A DNA stretch of 64,000 bases. Source: Parvibaculum sp963975745. Lineage in GTDB: Bacteria; Pseudomonadota; Alphaproteobacteria; Parvibaculales; Parvibaculaceae. The first letter of the stretch is position 1. Every line of letters starts with the position of its first letter. Under the pieces are notes generated by a model. It made no database searches, was not told the origin of the DNA, and saw only the letters and a list, made by a program, of their open reading frames with translations. Position numbers and translations under genes: made by a program. The stretch is taken from positions 25,203 to 89,202 of the forward strand of contig NZ_CAXBIB010000016.1 of NCBI RefSeq assembly GCF_963975745.1, read 5' to 3'. Positions 33,251 through 42,374 of the stretch are shown here, one piece after another.

Positions 33251-34360
33251 ATGAGAAATCCCGTGGTCGCCCTGTTCTTGGGCATCCTGATTGGCGTGGG
33301 CGGGCTCTATTTCATGTTGCCCTATGATGCGGCGGCCGTTCTGGCTGGGCGCGGCGCAGCGCCAGTTGCGACCGCGGAAGTCGAGCCGGGGGACGAGCTT
33401 GCGGGAGCTGGGGAAACCCTGCTGCGAGTCCGGCAACGCGGATTTCTGCGCTGTGGCGTCAGTCAGGGACTTGCCGGCTTTTCCAGCCCCGACGAACGGG
33501 GGCGCTGGTCCGGCATTGACGTTGACTATTGCCGCGCGCTTGCGGCCGCGATTTTCGGCGACGGTGAGAAGGTGCGCTTTCGTCCGCTCTCGGCCAAGGA
33601 TCGTTTCACGGCGCTTCAATCCGGCGAAGTCGACATTCTTTCGCGGAACACGACATGGACCATGTCGCGCGACACGCAGCTCGGTTTCGACTTTGCCGGT
33701 GTCATTTACTACGATGGGCAGGCCTTCATGGTACGGAAGGATTCCGGCATCACCAATGCGCGGCAACTGGCCGGCGCGACGATCTGCACACAAACCGGCA
33801 CCACGACGGAGCTGAATCTGGCCGACTATTTTCGCGGGCGCGGCCTTGAATATCGTGTGCTTTCGTTCGAAAAGAACGACGAGGCGATCAGTGCATACGA
33901 TCAAGGGCGTTGCGACGGGTACACGACCGACGCCTCCGGCCTGTATGCCGAAAGGCTGAAGATGCAGCGCCCGCAAGACAATGTCGTGCTTCCGGAAATC
34001 ATATCAAAGGAACCTCTCGGACCCGTTGTCAGGCAGGGTGACCCGCAATGGGCCGATATCGCGCGGTGGACGCTTGCCGCCTTGCTCAATGCCGAGGAAC
34101 TGGGCATCACTTCGGGGAATATTGAAGACATGAGGGAAAGCGAGAATCCGCTGGTTCGCCGCCTTCTTGGTACGGAGGGGGCTTATGGCGCGTCGGTCGG
34201 GCTTGGGCCCGATTGGGTTGTCGATATCGTTCGCGCCGTCGGTAATTACGGGGAGATCTTCGAGCGGAATGTAGGCGTCGATACGCCGCTCGGCATCGAA
34301 CGCGGCCTGAACGCGCTCTGGACCGACGGCGGCGTCATGTACGCGCCGCCGATTCGCTGA
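33251..34360 (+). CDS. aapJ: General L-amino-acid ABC transporter, binding protein
   Basis: Predicted 369 residues. AAGGAAG precedes the ATG. The AapJ/BztA hallmarks are VRQRGFLRCGVSQGLAGFSSPDERGRWSGIDVDYCRALAAAIFGD, SAKDRFTALQSGEVDILSRNTTWTMSRD and CTQTGTTTELNLADYFRGRG. The N-terminal hydrophobic segment (VVALFLGILIGVGGLYFML) is followed by a long Ala-rich stretch without a clear signal-peptidase site, so it may stay anchored in the membrane. It captures a broad range of L-amino acids in the periplasm. Confidence 0.94.
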   Translation: MRNPVVALFLGILIGVGGLYFMLPYDAAAVLAGRGAAPVATAEVEPGDELAGAGETLLRVRQRGFLRCGVSQGLAGFSSPDERGRWSGIDVDYCRALAAAIFGDGEKVRFRPLSAKDRFTALQSGEVDILSRNTTWTMSRDTQLGFDFAGVIYYDGQAFMVRKDSGITNARQLAGATICTQTGTTTELNLADYFRGRGLEYRVLSFEKNDEAISAYDQGRCDGYTTDASGLYAERLKMQRPQDNVVLPEIISKEPLGPVVRQGDPQWADIARWTLAALLNAEELGITSGNIEDMRESENPLVRRLLGTEGAYGASVGLGPDWVVDIVRAVGNYGEIFERNVGVDTPLGIERGLNALWTDGGVMYAPPIR

Positions 34361-34389
34361 CGACGATGCGCGAGGGGGGCGGGCAAGGA

Positions 34390-35574
34390 ATGCAGAAACC
34401 AGTCAAACGTGGATCGGGTATGGGGTTCAGCTGGTACAACCCCCGCTTGCGCTCGATTGTCTATCAGGCTGGCGTGCTGGCTGCCGTCATTCTGATTATC
34501 TGGTTTTTTGCCACGACGGCGCAGCAGAATCTTGCACGTCTCAATATTTCTACCGGCTTCGGCTTTCTGGAAACGACGGCCGGATTCGGTGTCATCCAGA
34601 CGCTTATCCCCTATACGGAGCAATCGAGTTACGGACGCGCGTTTCTCGTCGGCTTGCTCAACACGCTTGTCGTTGCTGTTATCGGCATTGTTCTTTCGAC
34701 GCTGCTCGGGTTTGTTGTTGGCGTTGCCCGGTTGTCACGCAACTGGCTGCTGGCGAAGATTGCCGCCGGCTATGTCGAGCTGATGCGAAACATTCCGCTG
34801 CTGCTTCAGCTCTTCTTCTGGTATTTTGCGGTGCTGCGGCCTTTGCCCGGGCCAGCCGACAGCCTGGAGGCGCTGCCGGGCGTGTTTCTGAGCAATCGTG
34901 GCCTGATCCTGCCGGACCCCGTACCCGATGCCGGGGCTGGCCTGTTCTTCGGTGCGCTTGCGGTTGCTCTTGCGGCAGGCATTGTGCTGGTGCGCTGGGC
35001 GCGAATGCGGCAAAAGGCAACGGGGCAATTGTTTCCGGCATGGCGTGTTGCCGGCGCTCTCGTTGTCGTTCTGCCGGCCTTGGCATGGGCGATCGGAGGG
35101 ACACCGTTCCATCTCGAATACGCGACGCGCGGCGATTTCGATTTCAGCGGTGGTTTACGCCTACTGCCGGAGTTTGTCGCTCTCGTTCTCGGACTGACGC
35201 TCTATACCGCGGCATTTATCGGCGAGATCGTTCGAGCCGGTATCCTGTCCGTCGATCGCGGGCAGGGCGAAGCGGCTGCCGCACTGGGTCTCAAGGACAG
35301 CACGACGCTGCGGCTGGTGGCCATCCCGCAAGCGCTGCGTCTCATCGTCCCGCCGCTGACCAGTCAAATTCTCAATCTGACCAAGAATTCGTCGCTGGCA
35401 GTGGCCATCGCGTATCCCGATCTCGTTGCAGTGTTCGCCGGAACGGTACTCAACCAGACGGGCCAGGCCATCGAGGTCATCGCCATCACCATGGCCGTTT
35501 ATCTGACCCTCAGTCTTTCCACGTCGCTCGCAATGAACTGGTACAATGCGCGTGTCGCGCTCAAGGAACGATAG
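34390..35574 (+). CDS. aapQ: General L-amino-acid ABC transporter permease (AapQ)
   Basis: Predicted 394 residues; start at 34390 with AAGGA upstream, 29 bases after aapJ (an ATG at 34366 is possible). Multiple membrane helices. TLVVAVIGIVLSTLLGFVVGVARLSRNWLLAKIAAGYVELMRNIPLLLQLFFWYF is the His/Glu/Gln/Arg permease N-terminal motif. The EAA loop is GEAAAALGLKDSTTLRLVAIPQALRLIVPPLTSQ. The long central insert (about 150-230) is typical of AapQ. Confidence 0.95.
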   Translation: MQKPVKRGSGMGFSWYNPRLRSIVYQAGVLAAVILIIWFFATTAQQNLARLNISTGFGFLETTAGFGVIQTLIPYTEQSSYGRAFLVGLLNTLVVAVIGIVLSTLLGFVVGVARLSRNWLLAKIAAGYVELMRNIPLLLQLFFWYFAVLRPLPGPADSLEALPGVFLSNRGLILPDPVPDAGAGLFFGALAVALAAGIVLVRWARMRQKATGQLFPAWRVAGALVVVLPALAWAIGGTPFHLEYATRGDFDFSGGLRLLPEFVALVLGLTLYTAAFIGEIVRAGILSVDRGQGEAAAALGLKDSTTLRLVAIPQALRLIVPPLTSQILNLTKNSSLAVAIAYPDLVAVFAGTVLNQTGQAIEVIAITMAVYLTLSLSTSLAMNWYNARVALKER

Positions 35575-35577
35575 GTC

Positions 35578-36678
35578 ATGAGCGCCATCGACATCATCCG
35601 TCCGCCCCAGCGATCCAGATCGGTGCTTGCCTGGCTCCGGCGCAATCTCTTTTCGAGTATTGGCAATAGCGTTCTGACGCTCGTTGCCATCTACCTTCTC
35701 TGGCTCACCGTGCCGCCGCTTGTCAATTTTGCAATTCTTGATGCAGTTTGGACCGGCGAGACGCGCGAGGCCTGTCTCGGCGAGGGCAAGGGCGCCTGCT
35801 GGCCGCTGGTATGGGCCAATTTCGACCAGTTCGTTTATGGCCGCTATCCAGCATCGGAAATCTGGCGGGTCAATGTCGTCTTCGCGCTGGGGTTCATCGC
35901 GCTGGTGCCCATGCTCATTCCGTCGGCCCCGGCCAAGCGGTTCAATCTGATCTTTCTGTTGATCGTCTATCCATTGATCGCCCTTGTTCTGCTGGCGGGC
36001 GATCGCCCGGGCCTTCCGCCGGTTCCGACCAGCGAGTGGGGCGGATTGCTTGTCACGCTGGTTGTCGCTGTGACGGGTATCATCGTGTCTTTGCCGCTCG
36101 GAATCGTGCTGGCGCTTGGCAGACGTTCATCGATGCCGGCCATTCGAACACTCTCGATCGTCTTCATTGAGTTCTGGCGCGGCGTTCCACTTGTCACGGT
36201 GCTGTTCATGGCGAGCGTCATGTTGCCACTGTTTCTGCCGGAGGGAATGAGCCCCGACAATCTGCTGCGCTGTCTGGTCGGGGTTGCGCTGTTCTCTTCT
36301 GCCTATATGGCCGAGGTGGTTCGCGGGGGGCTTCAAGCCGTACCGGCGGGACAGTATGAAGCGGCGCGCGCAGCCGGACTCAGCTATTGGCAGACAATGG
36401 GGCTTGTCGTTCTGCCGCAGGCGCTGCGGCATGTTATTCCCGGCATCGTCAATACCTTCATAGGTCTTTTCAAGGATACGACACTGGTCCTGATCGTCGG
36501 TATCTTCGATCTTCTCGGCCAGGTCAGAGCGCAGCTTGCCGATCCGACATGGACCGTGCCGCAGGGCGCGTTGACCGGCTATCTGTTCGCGGGAATCGTT
36601 TTCTGGATCTTCTGTTTCGGCATGTCGCAATATTCAAGTTTCATGGAGCGTCGGCTCAGCGCCGGGCGCGGCCGTTAG
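35578..36678 (+). CDS. aapM: General L-amino-acid ABC transporter permease (AapM)
   Basis: Predicted 366 residues, 3 bases after aapQ. Motifs: GLLVTLVVAVTGIIVSLPLGIVLALGRRSSMPAIRTLSIVFIEFWRGVPLVTVLFMASVMLPLFLP and the EAA loop GQYEAARAAGLSYWQTMGLVVLPQALRHVIPGIVNTFIG. Forms the membrane channel with AapQ. Confidence 0.95.
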   Translation: MSAIDIIRPPQRSRSVLAWLRRNLFSSIGNSVLTLVAIYLLWLTVPPLVNFAILDAVWTGETREACLGEGKGACWPLVWANFDQFVYGRYPASEIWRVNVVFALGFIALVPMLIPSAPAKRFNLIFLLIVYPLIALVLLAGDRPGLPPVPTSEWGGLLVTLVVAVTGIIVSLPLGIVLALGRRSSMPAIRTLSIVFIEFWRGVPLVTVLFMASVMLPLFLPEGMSPDNLLRCLVGVALFSSAYMAEVVRGGLQAVPAGQYEAARAAGLSYWQTMGLVVLPQALRHVIPGIVNTFIGLFKDTTLVLIVGIFDLLGQVRAQLADPTWTVPQGALTGYLFAGIVFWIFCFGMSQYSSFMERRLSAGRGR

Positions 36679-36687
36679 GAGGACTTC

Positions 36688-37461
36688 ATGGCAGCGGATG
36701 CCGCAACGGCGATGCGCATATCGGACAAGGTCATGATTGAAATGTCCGGTGTCCACAAATGGTTCGGCGATTTTCACGTTCTCAAGAACATCAACCTTAT
36801 GGTGCGGGAGGGTGAACGAATTGTCATTGCCGGCCCTTCCGGATCTGGAAAATCGACATTGATCCGCTGCATCAATCATCTCGAAACGCATGATGCCGGG
36901 AAGATTGTCATCGACGGTATCGAGCTGACGGAAGATCTCAAACGGATCGACGAGGTCCGGCGCGAGGTCGGCATGGTCTTCCAGCAGTTCAACCTGTTCC
37001 CGCATATGACGGTTCTCGAAAACTGCACCCTGGCGCCACTCTGGGTACGAAAGATGCCGGAACGGGATGCGCGCGACATGGCGATGAAGTTTCTCGAACG
37101 AGTGCGTATTCCGGAGCAGGCCGACAAATATCCGGGTCAACTTTCGGGCGGCCAGCAACAGCGTGTCGCAATCGCGCGGTCACTATGCATGAATCCGAAG
37201 ATCATGCTCTTCGACGAACCGACCTCTGCGCTCGACCCGGAGATGATCAAGGAGGTTCTCGACGTGATGGTCGAACTCGCGCAGGAGGGCATGACAATGC
37301 TGTGTGTCACGCACGAGATGGGCTTTGCGCGCGAGGTCGCCAATCGTGTCGTCTTCATGGATGAGGGAGAAATTATCGAGGAGGCGCCGCCAGCGGAATT
37401 TTTCAGCAATCCGAAGAACGAACGAACCAAGATGTTTCTGGCACAGGTACTGGCGCATTAG
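36688..37461 (+). CDS. aapP: General L-amino-acid ABC transporter ATPase (AapP)
   Basis: Predicted 257 residues, with AGGAGG before the ATG. Walker A is GPSGSGKSTLIRC, Q-loop VGMVFQQFNLFPHMTVLEN, signature LSGGQQQRVAIARSL, Walker B IMLFDEPTSALDPE, H-loop CVTHEMGFAREV. It drives the AapQM pore. Completes a standard J-Q-M-P operon. Confidence 0.97.
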   Translation: MAADAATAMRISDKVMIEMSGVHKWFGDFHVLKNINLMVREGERIVIAGPSGSGKSTLIRCINHLETHDAGKIVIDGIELTEDLKRIDEVRREVGMVFQQFNLFPHMTVLENCTLAPLWVRKMPERDARDMAMKFLERVRIPEQADKYPGQLSGGQQQRVAIARSLCMNPKIMLFDEPTSALDPEMIKEVLDVMVELAQEGMTMLCVTHEMGFAREVANRVVFMDEGEIIEEAPPAEFFSNPKNERTKMFLAQVLAH

Positions 37462-37471
37462 TCGCCGGCCG

Positions 37472-38008
37472 TCAGTCCAGTTCCTCAAGTTCGACTTCTT
37501 CCTGCGCATAGGGCGCGAAGCCGTGACGCTGGTAAAGGGGCAGGGCGCGGGGGTGGTCGAGCGTACAGGTCTGCACGATCAGGCGTTTTGGATGGCGAGC
37601 CCAGGCGAGGACGATTGCTTCACACAAGAGAAATCGTCCTAGGCCCCTTCCGATATACTCAGGCATCACGCCGAGAAAGGAAAGTTCGGCGCGCTCATGA
37701 TTCCGGAAATCGAGTTCGATGAAGCCGGCCGGGGTGCCGCTGCAATAGAGCACATAGATTTCGACTTCATCGTCGTGGATGATGGCAGCAAGTGCGTCGT
37801 CGGAGAGCCGCTTGCGATTGACCCAGACATATTCCCGGCCGATTGCGTCATAAAGGTAGCGATAGAAGTGGACCGGCATCCGCTCGGCGCGCATCAGCGC
37901 ATATTTTCCAAGCGGGCGTGGTGCCGGCGGGAGCTTCGGCTCCGCCAGCATTTCCAGATGCGTGACGACAGTCTTGTGTCTCTTTCCCAAACGCCCCTCT
38001 TGCGTCAT
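37472..38008 (-). CDS. GNAT-family N-acetyltransferase
   Basis: Predicted 178 residues. The ATG at 38008 overlaps the sseA stop (ATGA). The acetyl-CoA motif is LSFLGVMPEYIGRGLGRFLLCEA (Q/RxxGxG/A form RGLGRF), followed by VQTCTLDHPRALPLYQRHGFAPYAQEEV. Substrate unknown. Translational coupling with the mercaptopyruvate sulfurtransferase suggests shared control, possibly acting on a sulfur or amino-acid metabolite. Confidence 0.88.
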   Translation of the reverse strand: MTQEGRLGKRHKTVVTHLEMLAEPKLPPAPRPLGKYALMRAERMPVHFYRYLYDAIGREYVWVNRKRLSDDALAAIIHDDEVEIYVLYCSGTPAGFIELDFRNHERAELSFLGVMPEYIGRGLGRFLLCEAIVLAWARHPKRLIVQTCTLDHPRALPLYQRHGFAPYAQEEVELEELD

Positions 38009-38850
38009 ACCTCGGCGGGCAGATCCGTGATGGCGCCCCATTCGGCCCATGAGCCATCATAGACCGCGACCTGCGGCTTGCCGAGTACGGCGAGGCCCAG
38101 AGCAAGAATGGCGGCGGTCACGCCCGAACCACAGGTTGTGACGACCGGTGCGGAAAGGTCGATTCCTGCCCCCTTGAACAGATCGCGGAGTTCGTCAGGT
38201 TTCTTGATCGTACCGTCCGCCGAAACCAGTTCCGATGCCGGCAGGTTGAAACTGCCGGGAATGTGGCCGCTGCGCAGTCCTGGACGCGGCTCGGGTTCCA
38301 CGCCCTGGAACCGGCCAGCGCTTCGTGCGTCGAGCACCTGCTCTACACATGTATCGAGATTGCCCAACATCTGTTGGCGATCCCGGATCAATCCGGTGTT
38401 GCGTCGTGCCGTGAAGTGGCAGGTGCAATGACGGGGCGTTGTGTCGTCGAGCGGGCGTCCCTCGCTTTTCCACTTCGGGAGGCCACCATCGAGGACGACG
38501 ACGTCGTCATGTCCCATCACGCGAAACATCCACCAGACCCGTGCGGCGCTGAACAGGCCGGCGCCGTCATAAACGACAATGCGATTGCCGTCGCCAAGTC
38601 CAAGTGCGCGGACGCGCGACGCGAACTTTTCCGGTGCGGGCAACATGTGCGGATAAGGGCTTTCGAGATCGCAGATTTCATCGATATCGAAAAACACGGC
38701 GCCTGGAATGTGTTCGCGCTGGTACTCGGCGCGCGGATCGCGCTGCGCCTGCGGCAAATACCAGGAGGCATCGACGATCCGGACATCCGGTGCGGCGAGA
38801 TGGGCGGTGAGCCAGTCGGTCGTCACGAGCGGCGAGGCGGGGACAGACAT
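38005..38850 (-). CDS. sseA: 3-mercaptopyruvate sulfurtransferase
   Basis: Predicted 281 residues, two rhodanese domains (about 8-130 and 160-275). The catalytic loop is C240-G-S-G-V-T, the CGSGVT form diagnostic of mercaptopyruvate sulfurtransferases rather than thiosulfate rhodaneses (CRxGxx). Transfers sulfur from 3-mercaptopyruvate to thiols or thioredoxin. It follows the cysteine synthase gene after 35 bases and overlaps the GNAT gene, so cysteine making and use are co-encoded. Confidence 0.93.
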   Translation of the reverse strand: MSVPASPLVTTDWLTAHLAAPDVRIVDASWYLPQAQRDPRAEYQREHIPGAVFFDIDEICDLESPYPHMLPAPEKFASRVRALGLGDGNRIVVYDGAGLFSAARVWWMFRVMGHDDVVVLDGGLPKWKSEGRPLDDTTPRHCTCHFTARRNTGLIRDRQQMLGNLDTCVEQVLDARSAGRFQGVEPEPRPGLRSGHIPGSFNLPASELVSADGTIKKPDELRDLFKGAGIDLSAPVVTTCGSGVTAAILALGLAVLGKPQVAVYDGSWAEWGAITDLPAEV

Positions 38851-38885
38851 TCATCGACTCCTTGCGTTCCGGCCCGGCTGTTTTT

Positions 38886-39884
38886 TCAAAGCCAATCCGG
38901 AACAGGCAAACCCTTTTCCCTCAGGAAGTCCGGATTGAACATCTTGCTCTGATAGCGCGTTCCGTAGTCGCAAAGGATGGTGACAATCGTATGACCGGGA
39001 CCCATCTGTCTTGCGAGCCGGATCGCGCCCGCGGCATTGATGCCGCTTGAGCCGCCAAGACAGAGTCCTTCTTCCTTCAGGAGGCCAAAGGCAATGGGCA
39101 GCGCCTCCGCATCGGGTATCTGGAACGCCTCATCGATCGGTGCATCCACAAGATTGGCCGTTATGCGTCCCTGGCCGATGCCTTCGGTGATCGACGTGCC
39201 TTCCGCCTTCAGTTCCCCGTGCTTGTAGAAGTTATAGAGCGCTGCCCCCATCGGATCGGCGAGACCGATCACGACATTCTTGTTCCGGGCCTTGAGCGCC
39301 ATGCCCACCCCGGCAAGCGTTCCGCCTGTGCCGACGGCGCAGATAAAGCCGTCTACCTTGCCGTCTGTCTGACGCCATATTTCGGGACCGGTGGTTTCGA
39401 TATGGGCAAGCCTGTTTGCCACATTGTCGAACTGGTTGGCCCAGATGGCGCCGTTCGGTTCCTTTGCGGCCAACTCCTCGGCAAGGCGACCCGAATACTT
39501 GACGTAGTTGTTCGGGTCCTTGTAGGGCACCGCCGGCACCTCGATAAGCCGGGCGCCGCAGAGCCTCAGCATGTCCTTCTTTTCCTGCGACTGGGTTTCG
39601 GGAATGACAATGACACTCTTGAATCCAAGCGCATTCCCGACCAGCGCGAGACCGATGCCAGTATTGCCTGCCGTACCTTCGACAATCGTGCCACCCGGTT
39701 TCAATGTGCCACGCTTGACGGCATCCTGGATGATGTAAAGCGCTGCACGATCCTTGACCGATTGTCCGGGGTTGAGGAACTCGGCCTTCCCGAGAATCTC
39801 GCATCCGGTCTCCTCCGAGGCGCGCCTCAGGCGCAACAGCGGCGTGTTGCCGATCGAGTCGACCAGTCCGTTCTTTATTTCCAT
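38886..39884 (-). CDS. cysK: Cysteine synthase A
   Basis: Predicted 332-residue PLP enzyme. The start at 39884 (MEIKNGLVDSIGNTPLL) is chosen; the longer frame begins with TTG. PLP lysine is Lys44 in NPGQSVKDRAA. The phosphate loop is EGTAGNTGIGLA. TSITEGIGQGRITANL and CLGGSSGINAAGAI are conserved. The N-x-G-x-S-V-K-D-R pattern fits O-acetylserine sulfhydrylase; related cystathionine beta-synthase-like proteins cannot be excluded. First sulfur gene of the cysK-sseA-GNAT group. Confidence 0.92.
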   Translation of the reverse strand: MEIKNGLVDSIGNTPLLRLRRASEETGCEILGKAEFLNPGQSVKDRAALYIIQDAVKRGTLKPGGTIVEGTAGNTGIGLALVGNALGFKSVIVIPETQSQEKKDMLRLCGARLIEVPAVPYKDPNNYVKYSGRLAEELAAKEPNGAIWANQFDNVANRLAHIETTGPEIWRQTDGKVDGFICAVGTGGTLAGVGMALKARNKNVVIGLADPMGAALYNFYKHGELKAEGTSITEGIGQGRITANLVDAPIDEAFQIPDAEALPIAFGLLKEEGLCLGGSSGINAAGAIRLARQMGPGHTIVTILCDYGTRYQSKMFNPDFLREKGLPVPDWL

Positions 39885-39975
39885 GAGGCTTGAGGCTTTG
39901 CTGTTCGGTGGCAAGGGAACTGGAACATACGGAGGGGGCGGGTGCTGTTCAAGGTCGAAGGATTGCTGTTTTTCC

Positions 39976-40590
39976 TCACCTTATCCGTGATTTGTTCAGA
40001 ATAAGCCATTGAATCATAAGTGTTGTCTTCGCGTCCACAATGCGCCCATCTTGCGTGGCGGCATGGGCGTCGGCCAGCGGCACGACGACAGCGCGTATGT
40101 CTTCCTGTTCCTCCGCCAGTCCGTGGAGCCCGCCGACGTCCGAGAGATCGGCTGGCGCTGCATAGAGATATGACCGTTCGCCATAGCCGCCGGGCGAGGA
40201 CCAGACGGTCGAAATGTGGATGGGGATGCCGATCCTGCAGTCGGCCTCTTCGCGCGCCTCGCGGGCAGCGACGTCAGGGGGCGTTTCGCCTACGTCGATG
40301 ATTCCGGCTACCGCTTCGAAGAGCCAGGTTGCCTCACCCCAAACGAGACCGCAGGCGCGGAACTGCTCGATCAGAAGAACGGCGTCGAGCGCGGGATCGA
40401 AGGGTAATACCATCGCCACTTCGCCGATCGTGTAGATGTCGCGGGTCACATCTCCGGACCAGGCGCCGTCGAAACGCCGGTGACGAAATACGAGACGCTC
40501 GAGCCTGCCCCAGCCGCGGCCGATCAATTCACGAGAGCGAATTTCGACGTCAGCGAGGCGGCGCGGTGTCGGTATGAGGCGTTCGTCCAT
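39976..40590 (-). CDS. Nudix hydrolase, ADP-ribose pyrophosphatase type
   Basis: Predicted 204 residues. Start at 40590 with GGAG upstream. The Nudix box is GIIDVGETPPDVAAREAREEADC, with all metal-binding acidic residues. The LERLVFRHRRFDGAWSGDVTRDIYTIGEVAMVLPFDP segment and SSPGGYGERSYLYAA are typical of ADP-ribose pyrophosphatase (TrgB/NudF-like). Cleaves ADP-ribose or related sugar nucleotides. Lies 45 bases downstream of the cfa gene. Confidence 0.9.
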   Translation of the reverse strand: MDERLIPTPRRLADVEIRSRELIGRGWGRLERLVFRHRRFDGAWSGDVTRDIYTIGEVAMVLPFDPALDAVLLIEQFRACGLVWGEATWLFEAVAGIIDVGETPPDVAAREAREEADCRIGIPIHISTVWSSPGGYGERSYLYAAPADLSDVGGLHGLAEEQEDIRAVVVPLADAHAATQDGRIVDAKTTLMIQWLILNKSRIR

Positions 40591-40635
40591 AAGAAAGGCT
40601 CCAGACTGCCGAAACGCGCAATCTAGCAGCCGCAC

Positions 40636-41928
40636 TCAGGGTCGGGCGAGCGTCACTTGCGTTACGTCGATATTGCCGGAGCGGAAACCAGCTTCGCAAT
40701 AGGAGAGGTAATACTCCCACATGCGACGGAAACGTTCGTCGAAGCCCTGGCGCTGGATATCCGGCCACGCGGTGCGGAAGCGCTCGCGCCACTGACGCAA
40801 CGTCTCGGCGTAGTCGAGGCCGAATTCGAGATTGCCGGCCCAGGTCAGCCCGGCGCGCTGGACCTGTTGTTTGAGGACCGATGGCGAAGGCAGCATCCCG
40901 CCCGGAAAGATGTAGCGCTGGATGAAGTCCGCCCGTTTTCTGTAAGCCGCAAAGGAACGGTCGGCGATGGTAATGATCTGCAGGCCGGCCTGACCGCCGG
41001 GCTTCAGGCAGTTTCGTATCTTGTCGAAATAGGCGGGCCAGTATTCCTCGCCGACGGCTTCGAACATCTCGATCGAGGCGATGCGGTCGAAGCGTTCATC
41101 GACGTCGCGATAATCCTGGTAGCGAATCTCGACCCTGTCATCGAGGCCTTTTCTGGCCATCCGTTCACGCGCAAATGCAAGCTGCTCCTTGCTGATCGTA
41201 ATGCCGGTCACACGACAGCCGATTTCGCCTGCGGCGTATTCGGCAAAGCCGCCCCAGCCACTTCCGATTTCCAGCAGATGATGTTCGGGGCCAAGGCCGA
41301 TGCGTTCGGCGAGCGAGCGGTACTTGTTGATCTGTGCGTCCGAAAGATCTTGATCCTTATGCGCGAAGCGCGCCGATGAATAGGTCATGGTCGGGTCGAG
41401 CCAGCGGCGGTAGAAGCTGTTGCCGAGGTCGTAGTGGTATTCGATATTGCGCTTCGAACCGCTTTTTGAGTTGCGGCGCAGCAAATGACCCAGTCGTGCC
41501 ACGAAACGGAAGACCGGATTGCCGGTCAGCTTTTCCTGCAGGGCATCGGCATTGCCGAGAAAGAACTCGAGAAAGGCTGTTACGTTGGGGCTGTCCCACA
41601 TGCCATCGAGAAAGGCTTCGGCAGCACCCAGGTCGCCGCTGGCGAAGAACCGACGGGCCAGACTGAAGTCGCGAATGACCATGACGGCATCGCTGCCCGG
41701 TTCGGCACCCTTGAAGCGCAACCGGCGACCGTCCGGCAAAATCACGGTCAGGGAGCCGCAGCGGACTCGAAGCAGCAGCCTGAACGCAACGCGGGCCAGG
41801 CGAGGGATGCCAGTGAGCAGGGCCAGATTGGCAGGAGTGGCATCGATCACAGCCTGTTGCGCGGCCGGTTCCGCCGTCGCAGGGGCATCGTGCGCGTCGT
41901 TGCGGTCGATAAGTGGCACGTCCTGCAT
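40636..41928 (-). CDS. cfa: Cyclopropane-fatty-acyl-phospholipid synthase
   Basis: Predicted 430-residue SAM-dependent methyltransferase. The ATG at 41928 is preceded by AAGGAGGAGG. The N-terminal region (45-140) is SCP-like (LTVILPDGRRLRFKGAEPGSDAVM). The catalytic part starts at YHYDLGNSFYRRWLDPTMTYSSA. SAM site: LLEIGSGWGGFAEYAAG. YIFPGGMLPS is typical of the CFA synthase C-terminus. It methylenates unsaturated acyl chains of membrane phospholipids. Confidence 0.93.
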   Translation of the reverse strand: MQDVPLIDRNDAHDAPATAEPAAQQAVIDATPANLALLTGIPRLARVAFRLLLRVRCGSLTVILPDGRRLRFKGAEPGSDAVMVIRDFSLARRFFASGDLGAAEAFLDGMWDSPNVTAFLEFFLGNADALQEKLTGNPVFRFVARLGHLLRRNSKSGSKRNIEYHYDLGNSFYRRWLDPTMTYSSARFAHKDQDLSDAQINKYRSLAERIGLGPEHHLLEIGSGWGGFAEYAAGEIGCRVTGITISKEQLAFARERMARKGLDDRVEIRYQDYRDVDERFDRIASIEMFEAVGEEYWPAYFDKIRNCLKPGGQAGLQIITIADRSFAAYRKRADFIQRYIFPGGMLPSPSVLKQQVQRAGLTWAGNLEFGLDYAETLRQWRERFRTAWPDIQRQGFDERFRRMWEYYLSYCEAGFRSGNIDVTQVTLARP

Positions 41929-42073
41929 TGCTGCGAGACCTCCTCCTTCATTCAGCCGTTGCGGGGCAGTATAGGCGATGTCCGGGAAACACCCAACGTT
42001 TCCCGGTGTGGTGAATACGGCAGGGGTGGGGGAGCGGTTCAGTCTGCAGAGGCGCTTTCGGTCGCCCGGCCAC

Positions 42074-42108
42074 AAAAAAAGGCCGGCGACCAGACGGGTC
42101 CGCGGCCT
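42074..42108 (-). terminator. Terminator after tRNA-Asn
   Basis: On the minus strand: AGGCCG pairs with CGGCCT, with an inner GACC/GGTC stem, immediately followed by seven T. It lies 22 bases beyond the tRNA-Asn 3' end. Confidence 0.85.
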
Positions 42109-42130
42109 CTATTGCGTCTCGGTTTCGAAG

Positions 42131-42205
42131 TGGCTCCCCGGGCCGGATTCGAACCAGCGACCAATCGGTTAACAGCCGATTGCTCTACCACTGAGCTACC
42201 GGGGA
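42131..42205 (-). tRNA. tRNA-Asn (anticodon GTT)
   Basis: A 75-nt cloverleaf on the minus strand: acceptor TCCCCGG with CCGGGGA, D-arm TAGCTCAGTGGTAGAGCA, anticodon loop CTGTTAA (anticodon GTT), T-loop GTTCGAATC and encoded CCA (42131-42133). Its terminator is at 42074-42108. Confidence 0.97.
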
Positions 42206-42374
42206 TCACATCGAAATGGCCCGGTTGGGGCCGCCGATGAGCGCTGCATATAGCAAAGACATTTCGCCCATGCCAGCCAAATGTCTTGTTACTGCCACCT
42301 TTTCCCCTTATCTGCCCGGAGGGGCGGGTTGCCGGGAGGGGCTCTCGCAAACCTCTCGGAGAGAGCAGTCGGAC

